Positions 21,310 to 34,088 of a stretch of 64,000 nt of DNA are shown here, piece after piece. A program made the translations under genes and the position numbers. The stretch spans positions 57,275,443 to 57,339,442 of the forward strand of contig NC_080585.1 of NCBI RefSeq assembly GCF_029962835.1. The letters run 5' to 3'. The stretch comes from Magnolia sinica (Eukaryota; Streptophyta; Magnoliopsida; Magnoliales; Magnoliaceae). The notes beneath the pieces were generated by a model, which saw only the letters and a list, made by a program, of their open reading frames with translations, had not been told where the DNA came from and ran no database searches. The first letter of the stretch is position 1. Every line of letters begins with the position of its first letter.

Positions 21310-22620
21310 CGATAATTTTTTGCGGAGGTCCATAATTTTTTTTGAAAATTCATGCTCCAGGGCATCCAAGCCTATTGCAAAAAGGGCTTTTAGATGATGT
21401 TGTTGAGAAACCTACTGAGAAATTTATCAAGATATTGGCCAGAAGAGGAACCTTGCGGCATGACTGAGTAGCTTTTCCCCTGCTTTCATAGGACTAGGAT
21501 AGTTTGCTTGATGTCGTTCTAGGATAGTCGATTTTATGCCATTAGGATGGTTTGCTTGCCAGTTATTTTAGGATAGTTTGCTTTTGTTGGATTGAGTCTT
21601 GTGCCGAACCACCGTCATGCTGAGATCTCTTTGGAAGAAGCCTCTTAACTCCTTCATCAGGTACTATCTTCCCATCACTTCTCCTTTACTTTCGTTGTGT
21701 CATGTGCATTGCATGCTTATATCTTTTACATTAAGGACAATGTAGATTTTAGGTTAGGATGGGAGATTAGGTTACCTAATTAGTACTTTCTTGGTCTTAA
21801 GCAAAAAATTGTGGAAATTTTTTAATTTTTTTTATAGAAAATTCTTGTGAATTCAAATTGATTTTGATGGCCATCTTTGATTTAAAATTATAAGATACAT
21901 AATGTTAGTAATTTATGATTCTTGGATTCAGCCATCTGTTAGATTTCACAGTTAAGTTCGGATTATTAATCCGTTATTAGAAATTCTAAATATTGATTGA
22001 GTCATGATTTCACATGTCATATCGAGCTTACACATTAGGTTTCAGTTCAGTATTGAATTATTAACCTAGTAATCACTAAGCATGGAAGAAACCAGCCTGG
22101 GGAATTTGTTCATCATGTTCTTTAAAAAAAAAAGAGAAGAATATCCAATTAAAAAACAGTTGTCATCGAAAATGGCTACCTGTTAAAGATCTTTAAAAAG
22201 GTTGACACAGCGTGAAGCCATCAATGGAAAAATCAAAAGCTGGAAGAGTAAAAAAATTTGAACTGTAAGGCAAGTTTCGGTTTAGGTTGGGATATCCAGG
22301 AATACTCTGTTTGATTATCAATGTTATCATGAAAATTGACGATTGAATTCTTAATGTTGAGAAACCGAGATTACACTATACACCCATGGAACTCAATGTT
22401 TAGAATTGTTCTTATCAATGGATTAATACTTTGAACTTGACTATGAAGTTTACTATGCGCTTGAGTCTAGGAAAAGGTAATACCCAACATTCATGAATCT
22501 TAAAATTCTATTGATCAGATTATTTTTCAAAATTCACTCGGTTTTATAAGAATTGTCCCGTGATTCTTAAATGATTTTTTCACATACTTTGCTCGGGACA
22601 GCAAAATGCTAGTTGGGGAT
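21310..22620 (+). other. Non-coding 3' internal region of the Gypsy-like element
   Basis: No open frame of note and no recognised domain. It ends CTAGTTGGGGAT, a purine-rich stretch directly before the TG that starts the 3' LTR, which would be the plus-strand primer. Confidence 0.55.
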
Positions 22621-24462
22621 TGTGTTAAGGGTCAAATATTGTATATTAGACCCCAATTATTACATGATTTTACGAACATGATACTATTTAACGTCCTATT
22701 TTAATCGTGTTTGTATTGCAAGGTGAATTTATGAGCCTAAACTGAAAAATGGTACTAAAAGCATGGATTTAAGTTTAGAAATCACCAAGGCAAGGGACGG
22801 ATCCTAGGAGACCGAGATCAAAGAAATTTGTAACGCCCCGTGTTTTCAGGACCCAAGTATACAACCCGTTTTCCAAAAACCCGAGTGTTAACTTATAGAG
22901 GGCCAATTTCCATACATGTATTTTTTTCCTTTCATCAAAGTTAGCAGATTAGCGTAGAATGGACAGATCATATATAATGGAAAATTTAGATTTACATTTA
23001 GAATGCGCAAAAGATTGCTCATAATGACTTATACAAATCAATGACCCCATTCTTACAAATACAAAATGAAATAACATTATATGTGAAACAAAGTAAATTG
23101 CAACAATCTTAAGCTGCGAAATCCTATAGCAACACTTAGAATATAGAATCATGTACCCTCGTCAATTATAGCCTGCTCCTCACCAATATGAATGTGAATA
23201 TCATCTGGGCCACCTGTACTACCTGTACAGTTATATATTTGATCGATGAGTAGACAACTCAGTGTGAATTCCCCTTAAAATTACAAACCGCCGCATTAGG
23301 TAATCATAGTTATAAAACAAAGCATACAAAACAATATATGATGCAGGTCTTATTAGAAGCATGAATGAGTGAATGCAATCATCACCCCAGTGATTATCAT
23401 CCGTGCGGACTGTGAGCTCGTCACCCATGCAATTATCGACTTGGGAATGATCATCCAATCGAACAGAATACGTACATCACATACGATAGCGATAGATGCT
23501 GGTATATGCCATGTATACATGTTAGCCAAACCATTATTAGTCCACTTACAATCAACCAATTTAAATAAGTTCAAGGTCACTGCACGGGTTCATCACCAGC
23601 GCAGGCTGACAGCTTGGGCATAGGTTCCATACCACCAACCCTGGCTCATGAGACTACCATCTTAGGATGTTTAATGGAAACCAGTCGACTAGTGGCCAAT
23701 CATATTACAGTATATGGGGCTTACCACCATAAGGTTGTATAGAATAAAACATCGAACCCATCTAGGGCAAGTATCAAAACAAAACTACGTAGGGCGAATA
23801 TCAAAACTAAGTTACATAGGGCAATTAGTAAAACTAAGCCACGTAGGGCCAATATTGAAACCATGCGATAAGAAGCCATCCTTAAAACCATTGAACACAA
23901 CAACCCTGGATGGTAGGCTCACATCATTGATCAATTTAAACCATCACTCAATAACCACTAAGCTGAAGATCCATTACAATCACAACTATGGGTGTACATT
24001 TATAGGTGAGGGTTTCCCACTGATGTACCAATTTAAGTTCCATAAGCAATCCACAAATAATCCACAAGCATGAGATAACATGCAGGATAAATATTAAGCA
24101 TGAAACCTAGAAATTTGATTCCAACAATTATACATGTGATTATAATATGGAGATATCAATTATCAATTTAAACTAAAATAAAACTATACTTAAGCTAATG
24201 GGCAAATGGAAAGCTCAAGGAGAAGAAATCATCACCTTATACTTTGAATCGCCTTCTAGTGTTGCTAAATGCTTGCGCCCTTAGAATTGTATCCTACCAC
24301 AAATCATGAACTCGTACAATTAGATCCAAGTTCCACGCATTACCTAGGTTTAAGAACATAGCCTAGGGTTTGAATTATTTATCTTAGGGTTTTTAGTGTA
24401 AAATTAGGATTTTCATCCTAGGGTTTAGTTAAATGCTTAGATTCTAGGATTTGAATCCTATA

Positions 24463-24489
24463 TTATTATTATTATTATTATTATTATTG
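24463..24489. repeat. (ATT)n microsatellite
   Basis: Nine ATT units inside the 4.3 kb insertion; a second, longer ATT-rich tract is at 26476-26530 in the same insertion. Confidence 0.85.
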
Positions 24490-26475
24490 TACAATGGGCC
24501 AACTAATATTCATAATAGGAGTATTAATCCATCCATATTAATAATGATGGTTCATAAGTTCACATTTAAATGTACTGACATTATCAAATATTCTTATAAT
24601 GACTAATAGCCTCTTAAATAATACAAGTAATAGTATTAGAGTCTTTACTAACAACAGTATAATAAGGACTAATACTAATAATTATTTTCACAAGAATTAT
24701 ACTAATCCCGTAATGGAAATGATGATATTTTCTAATGATAATAATAATAGTTATCATTAATGAATCTAATTATAATAATGAATACTAGGATCTACCATGA
24801 ATCATGAGATTCTAAAATTAGATCCAAACCTAACCCACTATTTAGGTTTAGGGTATTGACCTAGAGTTTAGATTACTTAGGTCTACAATTTCACCCTAGA
24901 GTTTAGGTCTGGGCTAGATTTTTAAGGTTGAACACTAGCGATGTGTAATTTACTATAATGTTAATTTGATAGTTATAAAATATTTATTAACATCAATGTT
25001 ACGACTAATGTTAGTTAATGTAGCAATAATAATCATCATGATTAGTACAATTTGCTATCCAAAATAATTATTTAGGATGATAAATAAAATACTACCATTT
25101 AATGATTGCAATTTGTTTATAATAGCTAGTTCTAGCATAATGATCGACTACTGGCTAACCATTGCTAATATTAATAATCCTAATAATAATAATGGTAAAA
25201 ATTGATAACAGTACATTGAAACAAGGCTAGAATGGGGAGGAAAGGTTGACTCACCCAGCTGACTCAGTTCGAGTTGAGTCGACTTCGCTCAACACAAGCA
25301 CCCATCTTGCTCTCTCTCCATCTCCTTTTCTCTTTCTTTCTGCTGGAATGTCCAGCCATACCTAGACTGGACCCAAGCCCAGCTGGACCTAGACTAGGCC
25401 CATGGTCGACTCGACCCACTGACTCAGCAAGTCAGCCCATAACTCAAGTCAAAACTCTCCCCTTCTTCTTCTTCTTCTCTTTTCTTTCCTTTCTCTCCCT
25501 CTTCCATTTCCTTCCTCTCTTTTCTGCTTCTCTGCTGTTCTATAGACCTAATTCTGCCCCTACTCAAGACGACCTAGTGCAGCTCCAAATGAGGAAGAAG
25601 GGCTACCATTAATGGCATTTTCTCTTGCAGTGCCTCTTCCTCCATTTTCTTTCTTCCAGATGGTCCAAATCGACCCTAGAAAGCTTGTGGGCAAGCTTCA
25701 TTGAAGCTTAGGGGTGGTTGGGTCGATTGGTTCGGTCTTGGAAGGAAATGGCCCATTTTCTCTCCCATTCATCTTTCTTTTATTCAAACCTAGCTTTGAA
25801 GGGTTAGGATCATTCCAGGATGGGCGGTCAAGATGGAGAAAGGCAGCTCACGTGGATCATGCTAGCTAGCATACAGCAGGTTTCCATTTTTGGAATCGTT
25901 TGTGTTTTTAGGACTTGTTTGCACCCAGATCATGTGCATGTACACATGCTAAATCACGTAAAACTTATGGGTTTTGGTTGCACGTGTGTCCTCTGTCAGA
26001 TGGATGGTTTAGATCCGTCATTGGAGTAGTCATGGTGGGCCATGGACGTGCCAAACGGACATCCGTCCGCCCTCTGTCAAAAACAACGAGAGAGAGAGAA
26101 ATCTCTCTATTTACGTAAACTGCGGGTCAGTGCCGATCAGGTGGGATGGCACGTCTGTTGCACAATGGGTGTGCACCAGCTGTGTACACGCACCCTGCTA
26201 AGTGGGGTCTACTGTAATGTTTGCGATGAATCCACTCCATTCATCCCACTTGGTGGCCCTAATCGGGTCCCCTGACCATAAATCATATAGTCTCGAAGCT
26301 CAGGTGGGCCCCACAGCTTGATTTAGGTCCTATTTGTGGATCCAAACCAATCTGACGATCAGGTCATCCCAAAATTGATCGTCAACGGTTAAAAGGGCCC
26401 TAGGAATTCATTTAGATGATTAGGACACCTGTTCTATGAATTTAGAACATTAAATGTTATTATTGGAATAATTTA

Positions 26476-26530
26476 GACATTATTATCATTATTATTATTA
26501 TTACCATTATTATTATTATTATTATTATTT
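26476..26530. repeat. (ATT)n-rich tract
   Basis: ATT units with one ACC interruption, within the 4.3 kb solo-LTR-like insertion. A TTTA-rich stretch follows at 26640-26690. Confidence 0.8.
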
Positions 26531-29026
26531 CCCCCACATATGCAATCAATTTTAGTCATGTTGTGGGTCCCACTTTGCAGGACTACCCATCTCAGGATTT
26601 TATATTATTAATATTTAACCAATATTACATATGCATTGTTATTTATTTATCTTTATTTATTTATTTATTCATTATTATTATTATACCTATGTAAGATGTG
26701 AGACTACTCATTTTACGTCATTCAGCTACCTACCCTAACTTTAGGGTTGGTTGCATTAGTGCGAACTACACCATCTGAATCTCTAATTGTTAAATCATGA
26801 TTTACTGAGCATTCAAACAATCCAACGATTAGATTGACTAACATTCAATTTTCAATAACCATTGGGATATTAAAGAATGCTTAGGTGTGATCCGGGAGTT
26901 GAATATGAAACCAGTTAACCCGATCTATGTTTTCAGATAGTGGATTCTAAGAAGATAGGTCTCTTTAGCGGTATGAGGATCCATCTTGAAAATTGACGGA
27001 TAGATAACTTGACGTATGGATTGGTACTGTTTTCAACAGTTGGATTTAGGCTAAGATGAACGTGAATGTTCACCTAGCCAGGCTTGTGTTATTCTAAATT
27101 TAGTTACATGGTAACACCCGAGTATCAAAAGTACGGGGTGTTACAAAATTACACGCCAAAGATCCGAGAAAATCAAGTGATCAACAATAAAGAGGCCTGA
27201 AAGTTATCTTGAATGCAAGATCACAGGGTTCCTACCATCCATTTGACTCAAAACTTTATATCTAGCATGAGGACCCTAAATTAACTATACACGTCAAAAT
27301 TCAGCTCTTGGATCCCTATGGAAGTGGCCCAACGGATAGATCAACCCATAAATCATCGATTTGGGGCCCACCTAATATCTAGATATGCTTCAATTTTGGT
27401 CTCAACCACTTAAATTAGATGAGGAAGCAGATGGACGGAGCTGATTTATCAAAACATCAATGTGGGACCCACTTTACATGGTGTGTGTGTGTGTGCGCGC
27501 ACAACACACATGCACTGGAGGTGCACTGGACGCAAAGTCGGGTCAAACCGGACGTGTGAAAATCGGACACTACGATTGGTAGTGGGCCACCATCATGGTC
27601 TCGATGGATGATCAGGACCATCCATTCAACTCAGGGGTTGGCCATGACCGTACCATGGCGTCTTCTTGGTCTCATGCACATGTACACACGCAGTTTGCCG
27701 TCAAATGCAGGATGAACGGCAGGGTGATTTGATATAATGGGTCACTCCAAACTTGAGCAAAAATACCCCTTCTCGACTAGTTTTTCACCAGTAATCTAAT
27801 GGACAGGGTGGATTCTTCCAAAAACATCACTATGGGGCCCACCGAACACGTCAGTGGCCTCTATTTCTACAGCCCCTTCGTCCGTGAAAACCGGACGGAG
27901 TGGGCTGTTCTATAATCAAGGGCACGATCAGATGGTCGATCTGGATGGTCCAAAATCTTTAAAAGGGGGTCATGACCTTAGCTATGGAGTTAAATCATCA
28001 GTTTGGATAGCAACCGTCCCAAAAATTAACTCCAAACGCGCTGCTCCTGTTTCCTGCACACGCTGCTGCGAAAGAAGTTACAAAAGTTCTCCAGCCCTCC
28101 ACCGGCCCTTACTGCTTATAAAAGGAGAGAAGAGAGAGATCTTTGGATATGCAGGCAACCATGGAGGAAAGGATGGATGTGAAGAGAAGAGGGGAGGGAG
28201 AGACAGAGTGTGGAGGCGACAATCTTCAAACAGTTTTGTTTCCTTTTCTTATTTAGTTTTCTTCCTTAATGTTTTTAAGAGTTTATAGCTTAATCATGAT
28301 CATGGTTGGCTAAACCTCTTAGCTAGGACTAAGAGGTGAAGCTTGTAGCATGATGGGATGCTTTTTATGCCTTTGATTCATGTTCGATTGAAGTGATTTT
28401 GATTATAGTTTGATTATAAAGAATGATTTTAGTTTTTAATGGTTTATTGTGACTTAAATTACAATGGATCTATGATGGCTCTAAGGATGTTCTTTTCATT
28501 ATTAGAATTGTCAACATGGGAGCCTTGTTGTTCACCATCGTCTCCTGGACATGGTTGGATGATGGAATCCTTTCATAACATTCATAATTCTCTTAGATTG
28601 GTTGTGGATTGGATAAATTTTGTTATTTGCTTTGTCTCATGGGCATGGTTTTGTGATAGAATCAATTCTAATTCTCATACATCTCATCTCTTAAAAACTG
28701 GATCAAAGGAAGTTCAAATTGGTTTTTAATGAAATATCTTCCAACTGGATGAAGATAGGACTCTGATTCTAGTTGTGTTCATAAATCAAGCATAGATCTC
28801 CCTGATCTCTACAAGTGAATCCTTGGCACCCTAGTTTCCCACCTTTGAATTTTACAAATTTTAGTTAAGATTTCACTATTATTCTCTTAAAATTTCCTAA
28901 TTTAGATTACATCTTCTTCTAGTTCTGGTTCTAGTTACTTTAAGATTGTGTACAAGGTTTAGTCCATGTGGATTCGACCTCGGTCTTACTAAGATTATTA
29001 CAACATCATGACCCTACACTTGGGGT

Positions 29027-30386
29027 TAGAGCTAGGCATCGGTCCGGGTCGGACCGAATTCAGCCTAACCCGGTCAGATCCGAGATTCTAACAGGCGGAC
29101 CCGAAATCGATCCGATCCGAGACCGAGTCCAGGTCACTTTACTCGGACAGATCCGATGCTTGATTTATTTGACCCGATCCGAGTCTGTCTGGGTGAGGGA
29201 AACCGAGTCAGATCAGGTTGGACACTATTCGGATCATTTCATATGGTGTGGTCCACTTCAAACTTCAATGTATCATAATTTTTTGTTCAGCGCCTAAATT
29301 GATATGTCAAAATGGATGAACAGCTTAGATAGCATATATACATCAAGGTGGGCCCCACATGACTATAAAAAATTTATATAAATGCCTGTTGCATGTGTTG
29401 TCCCATCGGGCTGCATGTGTTGTCCCGTCGGGCAGGCTATTGAAGTAACATCACCAAGTTCTGTGGGACCCACTACGCTGTATGTGTTATATCCACACCG
29501 TCCATCAATTTTGAGATATCATTTTACGGCATGAGCCAAATAATGATGTAGATAAAAATCTGTAGTAGACCACATCACAGAAAAAAGTGGGGAGAATGAT
29601 TCCCACCGTTGAAACTATCTTAAGGCCCACCGTAATGTTTATTTGAAATCCAACCTGTTCAAAAGTTGAAAAATAAAGAACTAAGGGAAAAAAATAAATA
29701 CCAGGTTAATCTAAAACTTTTGTAGCCTTTAAAAGTTTTAATGGTGGGCGTCACTGTCCATAAAACTTTTTATATTGGGGTCCACTAGAGCTTTGGATTT
29801 CATTCATTCTTTTGATATTGCCCTGAAATGATCTCTCCAAATGGATGGAAGGTTAGATATAAAACATACATTATGGTGGGGCCCAAGTAACTTGGTTAAG
29901 CCACTTTAATATATATTCTCACAACCTACCGTATTGACGTGCAAAGCAAGTAAGCAATTATTGCCCGCCTGTTGACGTGCCGTGCAAGTAACTCATTCTC
30001 ATATGTGAGTGAACTCTGTTGGGGCCCACCCTGAATGCATGTGGTGTATCCATGCCGTCCATTTGTTTTTTCAGATTATTTTAGCTGTTGAACCCAAAAT
30101 TGATGAATATTCAAAGCTCAAGTGGACCACACCATAAGAAAAAGTAAAAATATTGATTTTTACTCCGGATCTAGCCGGATCGGAACGGTCCGGATCTATT
30201 CGAATCGGGTTTTCAGATCGGAACGATCCGGATTAACCACTATCTGATCTCGATCCAAAAACTAGTTGGATCTAAACGATCTTACCCGATCCTACCCGAT
30301 CCAGGCCGTCGGTTTGGTTCGGAACTGGTCGAATCAGGTCTAATCGGGTCGGATCCAGCGGATCGGGTCAAAAATGCCCACCTCTA
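29027..30386. mobile_element. Non-autonomous hAT-type element, 1360 bp
   Basis: It is flanked by the perfect 8-bp duplication CTTGGGGT (29019-29026 and 30387-30394), the size made by hAT transposases. The ends form a short imperfect inverted repeat (TAGAGCTAGGCAT on the left, TAGAGGTGGGCAT from the right), close to the TAGGGGTGGGCA termini common in plant hAT elements. The subterminal regions are rich in CGGGTCGG/CGGATC motifs. The middle holds an inverted-repeat module (29464-29885) of the GTGGGCCCAC type. No transposase frame is seen, so it needed a helper. It interrupts the 3' LTR of the Gypsy-like element. Confidence 0.85.
29464..29885. repeat. GTGGGCCCAC foldback module inside the hAT element
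   Basis: The first and last roughly 66 bases are imperfect inverted repeats (about 78% by eye), starting TGGGACCCAC and ending GGTGGGGCCCA. The interior (CCACCGTTGAAA, TTAAGGCCCACCGTAATG, AAAAGTTTTAATGG) is matched in the giant LTRs (about 53200-53560 and 59630-59790) and in part near 62900-63060. It may be an older MITE captured by the hAT element. No clean target duplication is seen. Confidence 0.55.
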
Positions 30387-30400
30387 CTTGGGGTTGTGAT

Positions 30401-30654
30401 TATTTATTGACATAGACTAATAAATTGATATATTGTTTGTGCAGACGGTCATAAGTAAATAAAGAAAAAAAAGAGGAAAGTGAAGCCAAGGACAAGTGCA
30501 CATTAGTAAGGAGTAAGGAACAGTACATGATAGAAGCATAGAATATGGTAGTACTAATGGACGATTGGTTTAAGGTCATTGACTTAATATGATATTTTTG
30601 GCTTTTTAACCTTATCTGTTCTATTAAGAAACAAAATTTTAATCCTCTAATGAT
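30401..30654. other. Unassigned AT-rich stretch
   Basis: Between the end of the Gypsy-like LTR and the first recognisable LINE sequence. It may be the upstream part of the LINE or older flank; nothing specific is seen. Confidence 0.4.
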
Positions 30655-31113
30655 GCCCCCCAAAGGACTATTCTATGGGAACATATCACTACCCTTGGTG
30701 TTGGCCTTAGTGACCCTTAGATGCTTTTGAGTGATTTTAACTATATTCTCTCCTCCATGAGAAAAGAGGTGGTGGGGACCCAAATATAAGACACATTGAG
30801 GATTTCAATAATTGTCTCTCTCATCCTAGGCTTGTTAATTTAAAGCTTATTAGTAAATCTTTTCTTGGTCAATAGCTTAGGGCCGTAAAGAGTTGAATGT
30901 AAATTAAATAAGCTCTTTGAAAATAACAACTTAACTCTTTTGGAAACTATAAAATGTCCTATTTGGATCCAAGCATTTCAGATCACTCTCCCATGTTCAT
31001 TGATTTAAACTATAGGCCTTTTCATTAAAAAAAAAAAAAAAATCATTTATGCTTCTTCCACTTTTGGTGTAAACTAAAGGGGTTTTTAAGAGTGTGAGCT
31101 GATGCCTTGTCCT

Positions 31114-31728
31114 TAGGGGTGTACATCGAGTCGAACCGAGTCGAGCTAGCCTCAACTTGACACAGCTCGGCCAGTAGCTAACCTCAACTGGAACTCAGCT
31201 CGGCTCAGTCCTCGAGCTTGACTGGCCAGCTCGACTCGTTTCGATCAGTAGCTCGGGCCAATTCGAGCCGAGTTTGAGCCAAGATAGAGCTGAGTTCGCC
31301 TGTGCAGCATTTTCATAAACACTTAGACTACACCTTCAAAATCCCATTGTATATAAAACAACAACAATCGTTTTATAGGTATTTCATCAAACACCTTCTA
31401 AGTAACATAAAAATCAAGAAAAAAAGGGTATTTGTTTCATATACATACCTTCCTTGCCACCAGCCACACTCTTTGAGTCATTTCATCAAACACTTGGTGA
31501 GCAACATCAATATCAAAGTAATCGAGTCACCGAACTGGTTCGATCCGAGTTTGATTCGAGCTGGGTTCGATCTAAGTCGAGTCAAGCTGGGGCCAGCTTG
31601 AACTCATTTTCAAGTTAAAAAAATTAGCTCGACTCAGCTTGAACTCAGCTTCATACTGAGTTGAATCGAGCTTTTTTTGGTCGAGTCAAGAGAGCTAACC
31701 GAGCTAGCTCGGTTTGTGTACACCCCTA
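31114..31728. mobile_element. hAT-type MITE, 615 bp
   Basis: It has the perfect 8-bp target duplication CTTGTCCT (31106-31113 and 31729-31736) and terminal inverted repeats TAGGGGTGTACA. The subterminal sequence is dense in GAGCTCGG/CGAGTCGA motifs on both strands. No transposase. It splits the LINE between its endonuclease and RT parts. A probable degraded relative lies at 61699-62710. Confidence 0.9.
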
Positions 31729-32689
31729 CTTGTCCTTACCTATTTATGGAACTCATATGCATGTGGTCACTACTAAATTACATATAGTTAAAGTAGCTTT
31801 AAAAGCCTGCTTAGCTAACATGCCTAGGATTCCTTCGATGGTTTTCAATGCTAAAAAGAACTCTGAGCATGTACAACTTGTGCTCTAAGGAGACCATTTT
31901 AGCGAAAATATTGATATCGAAAAACAGGCCAAGCATAGTTGGATCACCTTCAAGTTTAGAATTATTTATGCTGAAACAAAATGCAAGGGATATTAAACTA
32001 AATTTGAGCAATGCTAACTCTAAATATTTTTATTCCTCAATTAAGGCTAGACAATCTTCCTCTTGAATTTGAAAAATTAAGAATAGGGACGAGGCTCTTT
32101 AAAGTGGGACTTTCTAATAGCTAGTATTCATGTCCTAAATTTCCTTTAAAAAGTGGATTAACTTAATCAATTCCTGCATCTCCACACCTTTTTCAGTCAT
32201 TGCCAATGGAAAAAATTATGATTTTTTAAAAGTTACTATTGTAAGTGCTATGGTTTTATGCTCCTTTGATTGTCAAATTTTGTGGTGCCAAAACATCAAT
32301 CTATGTCTTGTGTAGCTTATTGGTATATATGATCAAGACATTGCATCACCTCTCTAAACACTTTACTTCAAGTCAAGAATGAAGAACTACTTCAAACCAT
32401 TTCAAGAAATGCAAGTACAAGCTACAACGAAAGAAGTGATCTTGTTCAAAGACTCAAGTTAGTGTACAATGCAAGATGAAGTGTAATTCGAGCTCTAGAA
32501 TATCTCAAGTTCAAATGCTACATCAAGTATAGAGATCTCAAGCTTCACAATCTTCAATTGTCAACTACCATCTAAAGAAATGAAGTCTCAATGTTCATAC
32601 CTCACTTTCAAGGTATGATTGACCTTGGGGTAGGACATTTTGTATACATAATTCGAATTAAATCATTTTATAGATGTTTGGTTTGTTCT

Positions 32690-33073
32690 AAGACTAGTCT
32701 TGAACTCTGTTCGACTAGTCCTAGCTCTGGCTCAACCAATCCAAGAAATTCCTAGACTAGTCCTAAGTTGTTGCAATTTTTCAAAATTTTTTGTTTGAGC
32801 TACGACCAGTCCTGGAGACTGCTCGACCAGTCGTAAGAACAATGTCGACTCGTTCTAGGACCAGTCGTGCACCTTCGACTCAAACTACAGTGATCAAATC
32901 AGGTACCTCACTACCAGTCGTAGGATGCTCACGACCAGTCGTGGAGGGCTCACGACCGGTCGTGGACACCCTATGACCAGTCGTGAAATGGTTTTATCTA
33001 ATCATACTTAAAATTTTAAAAATTTTTTTGGTCTACGACCAGTCGTAGATGCGATTTCTGCCACTATAAATAG
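32690..33073 (+). promoter_or_regulatory. LTR palindrome array and TATA box (solo LTR)
   Basis: About ten ACGACCAGTCGT-type palindromes (examples CACGACCGGTCGTGG and CACGACCAGTCGTGG) lie at 32690-33055, followed by CTATAAATAG at 33064-33073. Spacing and order are as in the other LTRs of the family. Confidence 0.7.
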
Positions 33074-34070
33074 AACACGAATTTCAGAGTTTTATATCGA
33101 ATTCAAGTAAAATCAAGGCATCACTCTAAAATAAGTTTGTGTTCATTCTTAAGCTAATTATGCATATTTAATATTCTCTTTTGTTAGCTTTATTAATTTG
33201 ATTTTGTTTCTATTTTCTAATCTGAATTGAAAAGAGGAATTGTTATATTCCTTCTTCTTAGAATCAAAATCAAATATAGCTAGCCCAACTGGTTTAATTT
33301 AAAATCAATTAGAACTTATAACCATTTCAAAGTGAGTATTGGACATTGAACTTCCACATTCGAACTTCTACTCCGATTGGTTCTTCCGGGCAGCTACAAA
33401 AGGAGAAATCCAGATATTGTACTATATTGTAAATTTCCTTCATTTTGGTTTTTATTTGATATTAAGGTAGAAAAATCTCAATCTATTGGTTATCTGAGGA
33501 AAGCCAGGAAAACTCAGAAGTGGGGTTTTTGAATTGTGTAAGCCCATTGAAAGACACAATTGTGAAGGTTTTAGGTGAACCTGTGAAACCTATTTTCATA
33601 GTGAACGCTGATATCCCCTGTGTGAGGATATTAGGAGTGGAGTAGCAATCTGTGTGGCTGTTGTTTAACAGTTGGTGAACACACAGGCGAACCACTATAA
33701 TTATTTGTGTATTGTGGTTTGAATGTTTGTTTAATTTCTATATCATTTATCATTCAAAATTGTGGGATGTATGTGTGGATGTGACTGTTGTAATATTTAC
33801 ATTTCAAGCACTGTAGGGATTGTTGTAATAGTTTAGAATTCAATTCTTACTATTTCCTTTCTGTTCCTTTATAGTTTTAGCTTTTAATTCTCTAATTGTT
33901 CTAGTAAGGTTGTCCTGCCATAAACCCTAGGTTTTTATGGTGAAAGGTTGTCCTTAGAATAACTAGATTTTATGATTGTTTTACATTCTGTATTGTGAAT
34001 TATTATCTTTCCTGTTCTTGGCTATCTTATTGTTTTATTCTGCTGTTATTATTTTAATTTGGTATAGTCA

Positions 34071-34088
34071 CCCCCCCCCCCCCCCCCC
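34071..34088. repeat. C18 homopolymer near the solo LTR end
   Basis: Eighteen C bases in the position where the copy 1 LTRs have seven (GAGGGGGGGTGAA on the plus strand). It may be a true expansion or an assembly artefact. Confidence 0.85.

Larger units (their letters stand above)
22829..27145 (-). mobile_element. 4.3 kb solo-LTR-like insertion (copy D)
   Basis: The ends are TGTAACGCCCCGT and, at the right, ACGGGGTGTTACA, so the unit has TG...CA ends and a 13-bp imperfect terminal inverted repeat. It is flanked by the perfect 5-bp duplication AAATT (22824-22828 and 27146-27150). I see no coding region. Length, ends and duplication size fit a solo LTR of the giant-LTR type. The minus orientation is chosen because the right end (TGTAACACCCCGT on the minus strand) resembles the start of the LTR ending at 61691. 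A non-autonomous DNA transposon is possible but would not usually combine TG...CA ends with a 5-bp duplication. Confidence 0.65.
18689..30400 (+). mobile_element. Non-autonomous Ty3/Gypsy-like LTR retrotransposon without pol, 5' truncated and interrupted
   Basis: An LTR end at 18689-19064 is followed by a tRNA-Asp type primer site, a decayed coding frame (19498-21309), and a purine-rich GTTGGGGAT before a second LTR starting at 22621. About 380 bp of LTR ends are shared between 18690-19060 and 28650-29026. The second LTR is interrupted by a 4.3 kb insert (22829-27145) and a hAT element (29027-30386). No RT, integrase or protease is seen between the LTRs, so the element depended on others. The primer site suggests the Athila/Tat side of Gypsy, by inference only. 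The 5' part of the first LTR is lost. Confidence 0.7.
22621..30400 (+). repeat. 3' LTR of the Gypsy-like element (three pieces)
   Basis: The pieces are 22621-22828, 27151-29026 and about 30395-30400. Together they give an LTR of about 2.1 kb starting TGTGTTAAGGGTC. The last 375 bp before 29026 match the 5' LTR remnant. The interruptions are explained by perfect target duplications (AAATT and CTTGGGGT). The terminal CA is lost: the 5' LTR reads GTTGTGAACA where this one reads GTTGTGATTA. Confidence 0.7.

Noticed and set aside
25274..25612. Possible small host protein (112 codons)
   Set aside because: It lies in the 4.3 kb solo-LTR-like insertion and contains a low-complexity Phe/Ser run from a CTT tract. 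No recognisable domain.
22829..27145. Reading this insert as a CACTA or Mutator DNA transposon because of its inverted ends
   Set aside because: TG...CA ends with a 5-bp duplication and similarity of the ends to the giant LTRs favour a solo LTR. A 3-bp or 9-bp duplication is not present.
28439..28729. Open frame of 96 codons
   Set aside because: It falls inside the 3' LTR of the Gypsy-like element. Its 3' part overlaps the stretch repeated at 18690.
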